DNA of 64,000 nucleotides from Dryocola sp032051265. Its GTDB lineage: Bacteria; Pseudomonadota; Gammaproteobacteria; Enterobacterales; Enterobacteriaceae. Within the stretch, counting starts at the first letter, position 1; the number at the start of each line of letters is the position of its first letter. The stretch lies in the NCBI GenBank assembly GCA_032051265.1, contig DAMBYU010000002.1, forward strand, positions 62,001 to 126,000, read 5' to 3'. Below the pieces are notes generated by a model that was given only the letters and a program-made list of their open reading frames with translations, had not been told where the DNA came from and did not search any database. Position numbers and translations under genes: made by a program. Below are positions 49,897 through 58,344 of this stretch, piece by piece.

Positions 49897-50412
49897 CTAA
49901 AGCAATAGATAGCCTTCATGGCGTAAAAGCCACTCTTTACGGCTCACGCCACCGGCATAACCTGTCATGGTGCCGTTGCGTCCGATAACGCGATGGCAGG
50001 GCACCACAATACTGACCGGATTAGAACCATTTGCGGCCCCGACGGCCCGCGCTGCCCCTGCGCGGCCAAGCTGCTCTGCCAGTTGCCCATAATGCATAAC
50101 GTGACCGCTTGGAATGGCACGCAGCGCCTGCCAAACTTCACGCTGGAACGGGGTGCCGGCGGTGGCCGTCGGCAGCGTTTGAATAATGTTCAAATCACCG
50201 TCAAAATAGTCGCGCAGTTTGTCGCTCATCCCGCCAGGATTTTGACTGCCGATGCGCAGGTAGCCTTCCGCGCGATAGTGGATATCCAGTAGCTGTACCA
50301 TACGGTCGCTGTACTCTTCCCACTCCACGGCCCGCAGCCTGAACTGTTCATCACAGAGTATCCATAGCGGCCCAAGCGGCGTGGCAATCTTATCTTCAAG
50401 CAGTGTCAGCAT
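49897..50412 (-). CDS. ogt: O6-alkylguanine-DNA alkyltransferase Ogt
   Basis: Suicide repair protein that moves alkyl groups from O6-alkylguanine or O4-alkylthymine to its own cysteine. The acceptor is in IVVPCHRVIGRNGTMTGYAGG (PCHRV motif, Cys about residue 139). The helix-turn-helix RAVGAANGSNP and the Arg finger are present. ATG 50412 has GGAG seven bases upstream and gives 171 residues, as in E. coli; the in-frame ATG at 50424 overlaps that ribosome site. It follows fnr in the E. coli order, but abgRABT is absent beyond it. Confidence 0.96.
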   Translation of the reverse strand: MLTLLEDKIATPLGPLWILCDEQFRLRAVEWEEYSDRMVQLLDIHYRAEGYLRIGSQNPGGMSDKLRDYFDGDLNIIQTLPTATAGTPFQREVWQALRAIPSGHVMHYGQLAEQLGRAGAARAVGAANGSNPVSIVVPCHRVIGRNGTMTGYAGGVSRKEWLLRHEGYLLL

Positions 50413-51009
50413 GATGCTCTCCATTTTTAATACAGGCGCAGGTGATCCCCAGACCAGCAGAATATCATGCTATCAGCAGCCGCAACCAGCCACCCTAAAA
50501 GGGTAGATAATGACTTAGAAATCTTAGCAATATTAATTCGGCACGCCTGGATGGTAATCAATACCCATTCTTTAATAGGGGAATTAAGGTGCAGCGAAAT
50601 AAAACGCGGCTTATTCTGCATCTATTTTCTGGTCGAGATTGTTAAACAGAATTACGTGGCGGATAAATAAGCAAAAAAGCAATAAAAATATTATGTATTA
50701 AAAAGGGGGCCTGACGACATCAGTCCGACCCCAGTACACACAGCAATGCTTCCTGTTTAGACCCTGTTATATTCCTGTTCGGGCTACCATTATTTATAGC
50801 CATTTCAGGACAAAAATGCATGATTATCTGAGTGATTGGTTTCACGCTTTTTGCACACAGAATTTATTTCACCTGAATGAGTAAAATAAAACTAAGCGTA
50901 TAGAATAGTATTTGTACATATCAAGCGCCGCCGTTGCAGGCTACTGACATTGAGCCTGGGCGGTCAGGCGGTTATAGTACACGGCGAAGATGAGCCTGGA
51001 GGATTTTCC
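50413..51009. other. 597-base gap between ogt and smrA
   Basis: The abg operon sits here in E. coli; nothing of it was recognised. Two short overlapping frames (50427-50621 and 50467-50670) lack ribosome sites and similarity. An imperfect hairpin (CTGA-CGACA-TCAG within a G5...C4 frame, 50705-50733) is the only structure noted. The last 70 bases carry the smrA ribosome site. Confidence 0.5.
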
Positions 51010-51573
51010 ATGAACCTTGATGACAAATTGCTGTTTCTCGACGCCATGGAGGATGTCAAACCGCTGAAGAACTGTACCAGCAGCCAGTGGCTCAAACCGG
51101 TCAAAGCGAAAGATTCGCAAAAAATCGACACATTGCAGCTCGATAATTTTCTGACCACAGACTATCTGGATATTGTCTCGCTGGGCACGCCGCTGGAGTT
51201 CAAACGCGAAGGCTTACAAACCGGCGTACTCGACAAACTTCGCCTCGGGAAATACGGACAGGAAGCTAGCCTTAACCTGCGGCGTCAGCCCGTTGAGCAG
51301 TGCCGCCAGATGTTGTTTGCTTACATCCAGCAGGCAAAACAGGATGGGCTGCGCAACCTGTTAATTATCCACGGTAAAGGCCGCGACGATCGTTCCCATG
51401 CGAATATCGTGCGTAGCTATCTGGCACGCTGGCTTCCTGAGTTTGAAGAAGTGCAGGCTTTTTGTAGCGCCATGCCGCACCACGGCGGCAGCGGGGCCTG
51501 TTACGTGGCGCTGAAAAAATCGCCTCAGGCCCGGATCGAAAACTGGGAACGTCATGCGAAGCGTAGCCGTTAG
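51010..51573 (+). CDS. smrA: Smr-domain DNA endonuclease SmrA
   Basis: Protein of 187 residues (ATG 51010 after GGAGGATTTTCC), equal in length to E. coli SmrA (YdaL). The Smr domain has the TLDLR-equivalent ASLNLRRQPVEQCRQMLF, the loop LLIIHGKGRDDRSHANIVRSYLARWL (HGxG-type) and the end CSAMPHHGGSGACYVALKK. Smr domains nick or bind DNA and resemble the MutS2 C-terminus. Its last codons touch the convergent ydcI end. Confidence 0.92.
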   Translation: MNLDDKLLFLDAMEDVKPLKNCTSSQWLKPVKAKDSQKIDTLQLDNFLTTDYLDIVSLGTPLEFKREGLQTGVLDKLRLGKYGQEASLNLRRQPVEQCRQMLFAYIQQAKQDGLRNLLIIHGKGRDDRSHANIVRSYLARWLPEFEEVQAFCSAMPHHGGSGACYVALKKSPQARIENWERHAKRSR

Positions 51574-52493
51574 CCGGGCATAGATTTCCGAATCGAAGCA
51601 AGCAAAATTTGCGCGCCAGGGGATAATACGCCGTCCACGCGCGTCAAAATTCCAATCGGCTCTCCAGCGCCCTGTATGACAATCGGCAGGGCCGTCAGCG
51701 TTCCTTGTTTCAGATCCTCTTTGACCGCACCTGAGGGGACAAACCAGACGTAGTTGTAATCCACCGTTAACTGGCGTGAAAGCGAGGCTGACAGCGTTTC
51801 GATGCAGGTTGCCGGAAGTTTACAACCCTTGCTTGCAAGCAGCGTTTCGGTATTCTGGCGCGGGGTTGTGCCTTTCGGTGATACCACCGCCGGCCATTCC
51901 ATCACCCGACTCAGGGTAATATTTTCCTGCAGAATAGGATGGCCCGGACGCACCACGAGTTTTAGCGATTCGAGGAACAGCAGCTCATAGTTCAGCCCGG
52001 TCATCAGTTCCGGGTCGGACATGCGGCCAATGCCCAAATCCAGCTCGCCGGATTTCAGCCCCGCCAGCAGCATGGTGTTGTTCATGGTGCCGACCTGAAG
52101 CGTCACGTCGCTTTGCTGTCTGTGAAACTGACCGATTACCGCAGGCAATATGCCAAGCACCGCGGTAGGTAACGCGCCGATTCTGACCACGGCGGAAGCC
52201 TGGCCCTCTTTGCGCGTCAGGGACTGTCCGGCGTGATTAAGCGCATCAAGAACCTTGACGGCATGCGTGAGGAACTGTTCGCCCATCAGCGTCAATTGCG
52301 CGCCTAATCGTCCGCGATCGAACAGGCGCGTGCCGGTGAGTTGCTCAAGTTCATTAAGGGTTTTGGAGAGAGCCGGTTGGCTCAGATTAAGAGTTTCAGC
52401 CGCTCGCCCCAGCGTTCCCTGTTGAGCGACGGCCACGAAAGTGTGGAGATGGCGCAAGCGAATGCGCTGAGCGAAAAGACCATTTTTTTCCAT
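51570..52493 (-). CDS. ydcI: LysR-type regulator YdcI
   Basis: LTTR of 307 residues: HTH AVAQQGTLGRAAETLNLSQPALSKTLNELEQLTG at the N-terminus, then an effector domain (VRIGALPTAVLGILPAVIGQF). It matches E. coli YdcI closely. YdcI has been linked to pH/acid-stress response in Salmonella and E. coli and is conserved beside ydcJ. It is divergent from ydcJ over 228 bases, and converges with smrA with a 4-base overlap. Confidence 0.93.
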   Translation of the reverse strand: MEKNGLFAQRIRLRHLHTFVAVAQQGTLGRAAETLNLSQPALSKTLNELEQLTGTRLFDRGRLGAQLTLMGEQFLTHAVKVLDALNHAGQSLTRKEGQASAVVRIGALPTAVLGILPAVIGQFHRQQSDVTLQVGTMNNTMLLAGLKSGELDLGIGRMSDPELMTGLNYELLFLESLKLVVRPGHPILQENITLSRVMEWPAVVSPKGTTPRQNTETLLASKGCKLPATCIETLSASLSRQLTVDYNYVWFVPSGAVKEDLKQGTLTALPIVIQGAGEPIGILTRVDGVLSPGAQILLASIRKSMPG

Positions 52494-52552
52494 AAGCGAT
52501 GTTAAAAACAGACGGGACGCGGTGACAAGGTAAGTTGTTTAATTATGATAAC

Positions 52553-52562
52553 TTGCTAGCAA
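52553..52562. promoter_or_regulatory. Candidate LysR operator in the ydcI-ydcJ gap
   Basis: TTGCTAGCAA is a 10-base perfect palindrome in the divergent region. LTTR sites are usually T-N11-A; this one is shorter, so assignment to YdcI is speculative. A further GTTAAC-rich segment follows at 52569-52583. Confidence 0.3.
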
Positions 52563-52721
52563 AATAATGTTAACAATTAACTAATATTGGCAACATGAAA
52601 AGCCTCATTTCATTTCTGCCCGCCTGATAAGGTTCAGGCAGATCACAAAACGCAAATTCTTCGCCCTGAGTACGCCGTCAGATTCTACGCTTTCAGCAAT
52701 ATTCACTGGAGACACGACATC

Positions 52722-54065
52722 ATGGCGAACAACATCACGGCTGATGAGATTCGGGAAAAATTTTCGCACGCAATGTCGGCGATGTACCAGCAAGAGGTGC
52801 CGCAGTACGGCACGTTGTTAGAATTGGTCGCCGATGTAAACCTCGCGGTACTGGAGAACGATCCGGAGCTGCAACAGCAGCTGGAAAATGCCGACGAGCT
52901 GGCAAGGCTTAACGTTGAACGTCACGGGGCGATCCGTGTCGGCAAGCCTGAAGAGCTGGCGACGTTACGGCGGATATTTGCCGTGATGGGCATGCAGCCG
53001 GTTGGCTACTACGATCTTTCTCAGGCGGGCGTGCCGGTACATTCCACCGCTTTTCGTCCGGTGGACGATAACGCGCTGGCCTTTAACCCATTCCGTGTGT
53101 TTACTTCTTTGCTGCGCCTTGAACTTATTGAAAACGCATCCCTGCGCAAGAAGGCTGCAGCAATCCTTGCGAAGAGAGATATTTTCACCCCGCGCTGCCG
53201 GGCGCTGCTCGATATTTATGATGAGCAGGAAGGCCTGAACGCAGCGCAGGCTAACGAATTTGTCAGCGAGGCGCTGGAGACGTTCCGCTGGCACAGCCAT
53301 GCTACCGTTGATGCACAGACCTATCAGGCGCTGCACGATCAGCACAGACTGATAGCCGACGTGGTGTGTTTTCACGGCTGCCATATTAATCACTTAACCC
53401 CGAGAACGCTGGACATTGACCGCGTACAGGCGCTCATGCCTGAATACGGCATTTCACCCAAAGCGATAATTGAAGGGCCGCCGCGCCGCGAATTTCCGAT
53501 ATTGCTGCGCCAGACCAGTTTTAAAGCGCTGGAAGAGCCGATTTTGTTTGCCGGTGAGCATCACGGAACGCATACGGCACGGTTTGGCGAAATCGAACAG
53601 CGTGGGGTGGCATTAACGCCGAAGGGGCGCGCGTTGTATGACGAACTGCTGCTCGCCGCGGGCAGCGGCAAAGACAACCTGAACCATCAGCATCATTTAC
53701 AGGAAGTGTTCAGCCGTCTGCCGGACAGCGATACGCTGCTGCGTCGCCAGGCGCTGGCCTATTTCCGCTATCGCTTAACGCCCGCAGGCGAAATGCACCG
53801 GCTGGGGATCAAGCCCGGAGACGATCCGCAGGCATTGATTGAACGCGGTTGGCTGGTGGCTCAACCTATCACCTATGAAGATTTTCTGCCGGTGAGCGCC
53901 GCAGGTATTTTCCAGTCTAACTTAGGTAGCGAAAGCGGCGCCCGTACCCACGGGCACGCCAGCCGTGCCGCTTTTGAACAGGCGCTCGGGGCGCCGGTTG
54001 CCGACGAGTTTGAGTTATATCAGCAGGCTGAGGATCGCAGTAAACGACGTTGCGGACTGCTGTGA
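52722..54065 (+). CDS. ydcJ: 2-oxoadipate dioxygenase/decarboxylase-like YdcJ (HglS family, DUF1338)
   Basis: Protein of 447 residues, the same length as E. coli YdcJ. In Pseudomonas the DUF1338/HglS enzyme turns 2-oxoadipate into 2-hydroxyglutarate with non-haem iron in lysine breakdown. Candidate metal or catalytic residues are His in VPVHSTAFRP and CHINHLTPRTLDI, Glu near EGPPRREFPILLRQTSFKAL, and the HGTHTARFGEIEQRG block. The enzymatic assignment for the enterobacterial protein is by family only. ATG follows GGAGACACGACATC. Confidence 0.9.
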   Translation: MANNITADEIREKFSHAMSAMYQQEVPQYGTLLELVADVNLAVLENDPELQQQLENADELARLNVERHGAIRVGKPEELATLRRIFAVMGMQPVGYYDLSQAGVPVHSTAFRPVDDNALAFNPFRVFTSLLRLELIENASLRKKAAAILAKRDIFTPRCRALLDIYDEQEGLNAAQANEFVSEALETFRWHSHATVDAQTYQALHDQHRLIADVVCFHGCHINHLTPRTLDIDRVQALMPEYGISPKAIIEGPPRREFPILLRQTSFKALEEPILFAGEHHGTHTARFGEIEQRGVALTPKGRALYDELLLAAGSGKDNLNHQHHLQEVFSRLPDSDTLLRRQALAYFRYRLTPAGEMHRLGIKPGDDPQALIERGWLVAQPITYEDFLPVSAAGIFQSNLGSESGARTHGHASRAAFEQALGAPVADEFELYQQAEDRSKRRCGLL

Positions 54066-54106
54066 ACGCGCTATTCTGCTGAGGTGTTGATTACAGGGAA
54101 TCGCAG

Positions 54107-55621
54107 ATGGAAGCGTCTGAAATGCCGTTGGTTAATGTCGCTCAGGGCAGGCTTGCCGGAACAACAGAAGAGGGGTGTGCCGTTTTTCGCGGCATCCCCT
54201 TTGCCACGCCGCCCGTGGGCAATTTGCGCTGGCGAGGGCCTGTTCCGCCTGCAAGCTGGGAAGGGATCAGACCTGCCACGCAGTTTTCTCCGGCAAGCTG
54301 GCAAAGCCTGGAATATTGTAAAGCCGTGGGCGGCGGCGATCCGGGCCAGTTTTCTGAGGACTGCCTCTATCTGAATATCTGGACGCCCGCCAAAAGCGGT
54401 GATGAGCCGCTTCCCGTTATGGTCTGGTTGCACGGGGGCGGTTACACCATCGGCGCTGGCGGGCTGACGCCGTATGACGGCCACGGGTTCGCTTCGCGCG
54501 GCGTGGTGTTGGTGTCAATCAACTACCGGCTGGGGCATCTGGGCTTTTTCGCGCATCCAGCGCTGGAAGGTGAAGATCCGGCGGGGCCGCTGTATAACTT
54601 TGCCCTGATGGATCAAATCGCCGCGCTTGAATGGGTGCAGGAAAACATTCATGCCTTTGGCGGCGATGCCGGTAACGTAACGCTGTTTGGCGAGTCAGCC
54701 GGGGGGCGTAGCGTGCTCTCGCTTCTGGCCTCGCCGCTTGCCGGTGGGTTATTCCATAAAGCTATCGTTCAAAGTGCTTACACCTTACCGGACGTTGAGC
54801 GGCAGCAGGCGCTGAGAAAGGGCATATCGCTGGCGCGTCACTTTGGGCTGGAAGATGCCACCGCTGAACAATTACGCGAGCTGCCAGCCGATCAGTTCTG
54901 GGCGTTAGACGCGCCGCTAAATATCGGCCCGGCGCCTGTCAGCGGCGACCGCGTGCTGCCGGAGCCGATGCTGGATACTTTCTTTGCGGGCAGGCAGCAT
55001 CCGATGCCGATCATGATCGGCAGCAACAGCGATGAAGCCAGCGTGCTGAGCTATTTTGGTATCGATCTGGCGGGGCAAATTGAGCTGCTGCGCCGGGAGA
55101 AACGGTTCGGACTGGGACTGATAAAATTGCTTTATCCGGGGGTGAAGGGCGATGCTGAGTTAGGTCGCCAGGTGTGCCGCGATATGGCCTTTACTACGAT
55201 GGGATTTGTGGTGATGCAGGCGCAGCAGCGTACAGGCCAACCATGCTGGCGTTATTACTTTGATTATGTCGCCGTAGCTGAGCGTAAAACCTACGCGAAC
55301 GGAACCTGGCATGGCAACGAAGTACCCTACGTGTTTAATACGCTACGGCTCACGCCGCCGGCCTGCGACTATGTGACGTCAGAAGATTTGGCTTTTTCCG
55401 CTAAGGTCTGTGACTACTGGGCCGAGTTTGCACGCACGGTGACGTCTGCAAGCGAGCAGCTTAACGGCATCTTACGCTGGCCCGCATGTACCCGGCGTAA
55501 AGACAGAACGATGTTAATCGGTGTGAATAAACAGGCGCAGTTCAGGATAAGCAATCGGTTTATGCGAACCCGCATGCAGTTATTTAAGCGTGTAATGAAA
55601 CAGCACGTGAGATTAGGCTAA
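54107..55621 (+). CDS. Type-B carboxylesterase
   Basis: Alpha/beta hydrolase of 504 residues. N-terminal family signature FRGIPFATPPVGNLRW; oxyanion HGGG at 109-112 (VWLHGGGYTIGAG); EDCLYLNIW; catalytic Ser197 in LFGESAGGRSVL. The catalytic His is likely in GTWHGNEVPYVF. No signal peptide is seen, so it should be cytoplasmic. The substrate is unknown (esters or p-nitrobenzyl-type). It lies 41 bases after ydcJ and may be co-transcribed. It is not at this place in E. coli. Confidence 0.88.
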   Translation: MEASEMPLVNVAQGRLAGTTEEGCAVFRGIPFATPPVGNLRWRGPVPPASWEGIRPATQFSPASWQSLEYCKAVGGGDPGQFSEDCLYLNIWTPAKSGDEPLPVMVWLHGGGYTIGAGGLTPYDGHGFASRGVVLVSINYRLGHLGFFAHPALEGEDPAGPLYNFALMDQIAALEWVQENIHAFGGDAGNVTLFGESAGGRSVLSLLASPLAGGLFHKAIVQSAYTLPDVERQQALRKGISLARHFGLEDATAEQLRELPADQFWALDAPLNIGPAPVSGDRVLPEPMLDTFFAGRQHPMPIMIGSNSDEASVLSYFGIDLAGQIELLRREKRFGLGLIKLLYPGVKGDAELGRQVCRDMAFTTMGFVVMQAQQRTGQPCWRYYFDYVAVAERKTYANGTWHGNEVPYVFNTLRLTPPACDYVTSEDLAFSAKVCDYWAEFARTVTSASEQLNGILRWPACTRRKDRTMLIGVNKQAQFRISNRFMRTRMQLFKRVMKQHVRLG

Positions 55622-55685
55622 TTCTGCGCTGAAAATAATACCGCCTTATCCTAAATTATCGTTGCTTTATTCTGGTAATAAGATA

Positions 55686-55714
55686 TTGCCAATCCTTAAA
55701 GATGTATTTAATAT
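55686..55714 (+). promoter_or_regulatory. Promoter of the hemerythrin gene
   Basis: TTGCCA (55686-55691) and TAATAT (55709-55714) are 17 bases apart. The -10 overlaps the NsrR-type palindrome, so binding should block transcription. Confidence 0.6.
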
Positions 55715-55721
55715 ACATCTT
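55699..55721. promoter_or_regulatory. NsrR operator upstream of the hemerythrin gene
   Basis: Left arm AAGATGTATTT (55699-55709), one base, and right arm ATATACATCTT (55711-55721) fit the NsrR 11-1-11 consensus (AAGATGCATTT, N, AAATGCATCTT) well. The wider palindrome has 14-base perfect arms (55694-55726). NsrR is a nitric-oxide-sensing repressor; its regulon contains di-iron repair protein YtfE, Hmp and others. Confidence 0.85.
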
Positions 55722-55753
55722 TAAGGCGCGATAAAGCAGCTAAGGATGAATGG

Positions 55754-56164
55754 ATGAATATCGATAAAATGAAAAGCCAGCATATTGAAATAATGGCTAA
55801 GCTCAACAAACTCAGAGAGCTGAGTCATGCTGGCGTATCACAACACGCAAAGGAAATAGCTCAGACCGTCATCAGCATGAGCTCAGTTATTAAAATCCAT
55901 CTCTGCGCCGAAGATCGGTTTTTATATCCTTATCTGAAAAAGGTGAATGATGCCGAATTAAAAAGGATGAGTGCAAAACTGCAGTGTGAAATGGCTGATA
56001 TTATCACGCAGTACGAAGCTTTCTCCCGGCGCTGGAATACCGCCGAAAAAGTATCTGGTCATGATGAAGCATTTCGCCGGGACGCCAATACCGTTTTACG
56101 CCAGGTCCATGAGCGAATGCATAAAGAGGACCATGAATTTTATCCGCTGGTAGAACAAATATAG
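55754..56164 (+). CDS. Hemerythrin-like di-iron protein, probably NO-responsive
   Basis: Four-helix protein of 136 residues. Iron ligands are suggested by His10 (KSQHIEIM), His49 and Glu53 (KIHLCAEDRFLYPYL) and the C-terminal block VHERMHKEDHEFYPLVEQI (His119, His123, Glu125/Asp126, His127). The NsrR operator on its promoter indicates a role in nitrosative stress. It is not YtfE/RIC, which is about 220 residues with an N-terminal ScdA domain, but may act similarly in iron or NO handling. The start has AAGGA upstream. Confidence 0.82.
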   Translation: MNIDKMKSQHIEIMAKLNKLRELSHAGVSQHAKEIAQTVISMSSVIKIHLCAEDRFLYPYLKKVNDAELKRMSAKLQCEMADIITQYEAFSRRWNTAEKVSGHDEAFRRDANTVLRQVHERMHKEDHEFYPLVEQI

Positions 56165-56184
56165 CGCAAGCGCTGTAAATCAGT

Positions 56185-57045
56185 TCAACCCGGCGTGAGC
56201 AAGCTCTCACAGAAAGCCTCCAGCCCGGCCATGTTCTCGCTGCCCGGGCGTAGGGTCAGGCGATAGCTGGCTCCGGTTTTCACGCTATGCGCGAAAGGGC
56301 GCACCAGTCTGCCCATCCGTAAATCCTCTGCAACCAAAGCTTCATCGGCGATGGCTATCCCGAAACCCTGAATAGCGGCGCTTATGGCCAGATCCATCGT
56401 ATCGAAATGCTGGTTCCTTACCATCGCAGGTTTTATTGCCGCAGAGTTGGCAAGCCACAGCGACCAGTCCGTGCGATCGCGCGTCGGGTGCAGGAAAGTT
56501 AAACGCTGCATGGCCTCGGCTGAAAGCTGGCCTGCCGGCAACAGGCTCTGGCTGATGACGGGCGTGAGGATCTCTTCAAAAAGCAGCGTGCCGGCTCTGG
56601 CGTGGGGGCCAAAAACAATCGCCACATCATAAGGTTCGTTTTTAAAGTTAACGCCGTGATCGACGGTGGTGGTAAGCGCAACCTGAATATCCGGGACACG
56701 AAGCTCAAGCTGTATGATTTTAGGCACCAGCCAGCGCATCGCGCAGGTCGGCGCCTTCAGGCGAATGACGCTCGGTTTATGGCAGGCGCGCCCGGCGACA
56801 TCAAGCAGCTTCTCAAAAGCATTTTGCAGATCGGGCAGCAGGGCGCTTCCCTGCGGCGTCAGGTACAAACCACGCGCGTGGCGTTCAAATAACGCAAAGC
56901 CCAGCCATGCTTCAAGGGCGGCAATCTTACGGCTGACCGCCCCCTGCGTGAGATATAACTCTTTTGCTGCCCGGGTAAGATTTAAATGCCTGGCCGTGAC
57001 CAGAAACGCATCAACCGTATTGAGGGGAAAATTATGCCGCGCCAT
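56185..57045 (-). CDS. LysR-type regulator (GcvA-like)
   Basis: LTTR of 286 residues from ATG 57045 (GGAG six bases before). N-terminal HTH: FLVTARHLNLTRAAKELYLTQGAVSRKIAALEAWLG. The effector domain includes VDHGVNFKNEPYDVAIVFG and the GcvA-type HPTRDRTDWSLWL. It is divergent from the aminotransferase gene with a 117-base gap that holds inverted repeats, so it probably controls that gene and the following binding protein. Effector unknown. Confidence 0.88.
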   Translation of the reverse strand: MARHNFPLNTVDAFLVTARHLNLTRAAKELYLTQGAVSRKIAALEAWLGFALFERHARGLYLTPQGSALLPDLQNAFEKLLDVAGRACHKPSVIRLKAPTCAMRWLVPKIIQLELRVPDIQVALTTTVDHGVNFKNEPYDVAIVFGPHARAGTLLFEEILTPVISQSLLPAGQLSAEAMQRLTFLHPTRDRTDWSLWLANSAAIKPAMVRNQHFDTMDLAISAAIQGFGIAIADEALVAEDLRMGRLVRPFAHSVKTGASYRLTLRPGSENMAGLEAFCESLLTPG

Positions 57046-57060
57046 AGTGCTCTCCGCTGA

Positions 57061-57105
57061 GCCATGCATTTTTTGCATGGCAATTATGACAACAATTCGT
57101 TTGTC
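57061..57105. promoter_or_regulatory. Inverted repeats in the LysR-aminotransferase gap
   Basis: GCCATGCA (57061-57068) and TGCATGGC (57074-57081) form a perfect 8-base palindrome with a 5-base spacer. GACAA (57088-57092) and TTGTC (57101-57105) form a second. One of them is probably the LTTR binding site. Confidence 0.45.
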
Positions 57106-57162
57106 GTGGCAACCGCATCCAGTTTGAATAGTTATGCAAATCTGGTTTCAACAGGAGCGGCC

Positions 57163-58332
57163 ATGACTATCCATACCCCGGTTCAACATCGTTCAAAACT
57201 GCCTGATGTGGGAACCACCATTTTTACCGTTATCGGCCAGCTCTCGGCGCAGCATAACGCGATTAACCTTTCACAGGGCGCGCCGAACTTTTCACCCGAC
57301 CCTAAACTGATTGCCGGCGTCACCAAAGCCATGCTGGATAATCATAACCAGTACTCGGCGATGACCGGTCTTGCGCCGCTAAAAACGCTGATTGCTGAGA
57401 AAGTAGCAACGCTCTACGGCGCGCATTACGACGCTAACGATGAAGTGTTGATTACCGCCAGCGCCAGCGAAGGGCTCTATTCGGCCATCAGCGGGTTAGT
57501 GCATCCGGGCGATGAGGTGATCTACTTTGAACCCTCATTCGACAGCTACGCGCCCATTGTGCGTCTGCAGGGGGCTAAACCGGTTGCCCTGAAGCTTGCG
57601 CTTCCGGACTTCAGCGTGAACTGGGATGAAGTGCGGGCGGCCATTACGCCTCGTACACGCATGATCATCATCAATACGCCGCACAACCCAAGCGGGCAGA
57701 TAGTTAGCGCGCACGATCTGGATATGTTGGCGGCATTGACGCGCAACACGGATATCGTCATTTTATCCGATGAGGTGTATGAACATATCGTGTTTGACGG
57801 TAAGCGTCACCACGGCATGGCGACGCATCCGCAGCTTGCCGAACGCAGCGTCATTATCTCCTCGTTTGGTAAAACATTCCACGTCACGGGCTGGCGCGTG
57901 GGATATTGCCTGGCACCGGCGGCGTTAATGGATGAGATTTGCAAGGTGCATCAGTTTTTAATGTTTTCTGCCGATACGCCAATGCAGTACGCTTTTGCCG
58001 ACTACATGACCGATCCGCAAACTTATCTGTCGCTGGCGGCTTTCTACCAGCGCAAGCGCGATCTGATGCAGTCGTTACTGGCGGAGTCGCCGTTTAAACT
58101 GTTGCCGAGCGCGGGATCGTTCTTCCTGCTCGCCAGTTTCGACCATTTCAGCGATGAAGCCGACAGCGAGATGGTGAAGCGTTTGATTACCGAACAAGGC
58201 GTGGCGACGATCCCGCTCTCCGCGTTTTACACTGACGGAACGGATAACAAACTGATTCGTCTTTCCTTTGCTAAAGATGAAGCCACATTACGGGCGGGCG
58301 CACAGGCGCTTTGCCGGCTGAAACCACGTTGA
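57163..58332 (+). CDS. PLP-dependent aminotransferase (YbdL/methionine-aminotransferase-like)
   Basis: Class I/II aminotransferase of 389 residues; ATG 57163 has AGGAG six bases upstream. NTPHNPSGQIVS holds the conserved Asn, ILSDEVYEHIVFDG the Asp/Tyr, and ISSFGKTFHVTGWRVGYCLAP the Schiff-base Lys and phosphate-binding Arg. It is strongly similar to E. coli YbdL, which prefers methionine and aromatic amino acids, so this is probably a paralogue. It lies 12 bases before a substrate-binding-protein gene and is divergent from a LysR regulator. Confidence 0.88.
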   Translation: MTIHTPVQHRSKLPDVGTTIFTVIGQLSAQHNAINLSQGAPNFSPDPKLIAGVTKAMLDNHNQYSAMTGLAPLKTLIAEKVATLYGAHYDANDEVLITASASEGLYSAISGLVHPGDEVIYFEPSFDSYAPIVRLQGAKPVALKLALPDFSVNWDEVRAAITPRTRMIIINTPHNPSGQIVSAHDLDMLAALTRNTDIVILSDEVYEHIVFDGKRHHGMATHPQLAERSVIISSFGKTFHVTGWRVGYCLAPAALMDEICKVHQFLMFSADTPMQYAFADYMTDPQTYLSLAAFYQRKRDLMQSLLAESPFKLLPSAGSFFLLASFDHFSDEADSEMVKRLITEQGVATIPLSAFYTDGTDNKLIRLSFAKDEATLRAGAQALCRLKPR

Positions 58333-58344
58333 AAAGGGGTCACA

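Noticed and set aside
50427..50670. Overlapping short frames on both strands between ogt and smrA
   Set aside because: No ribosome sites, no similarity to abg proteins or others, and they overlap each other.
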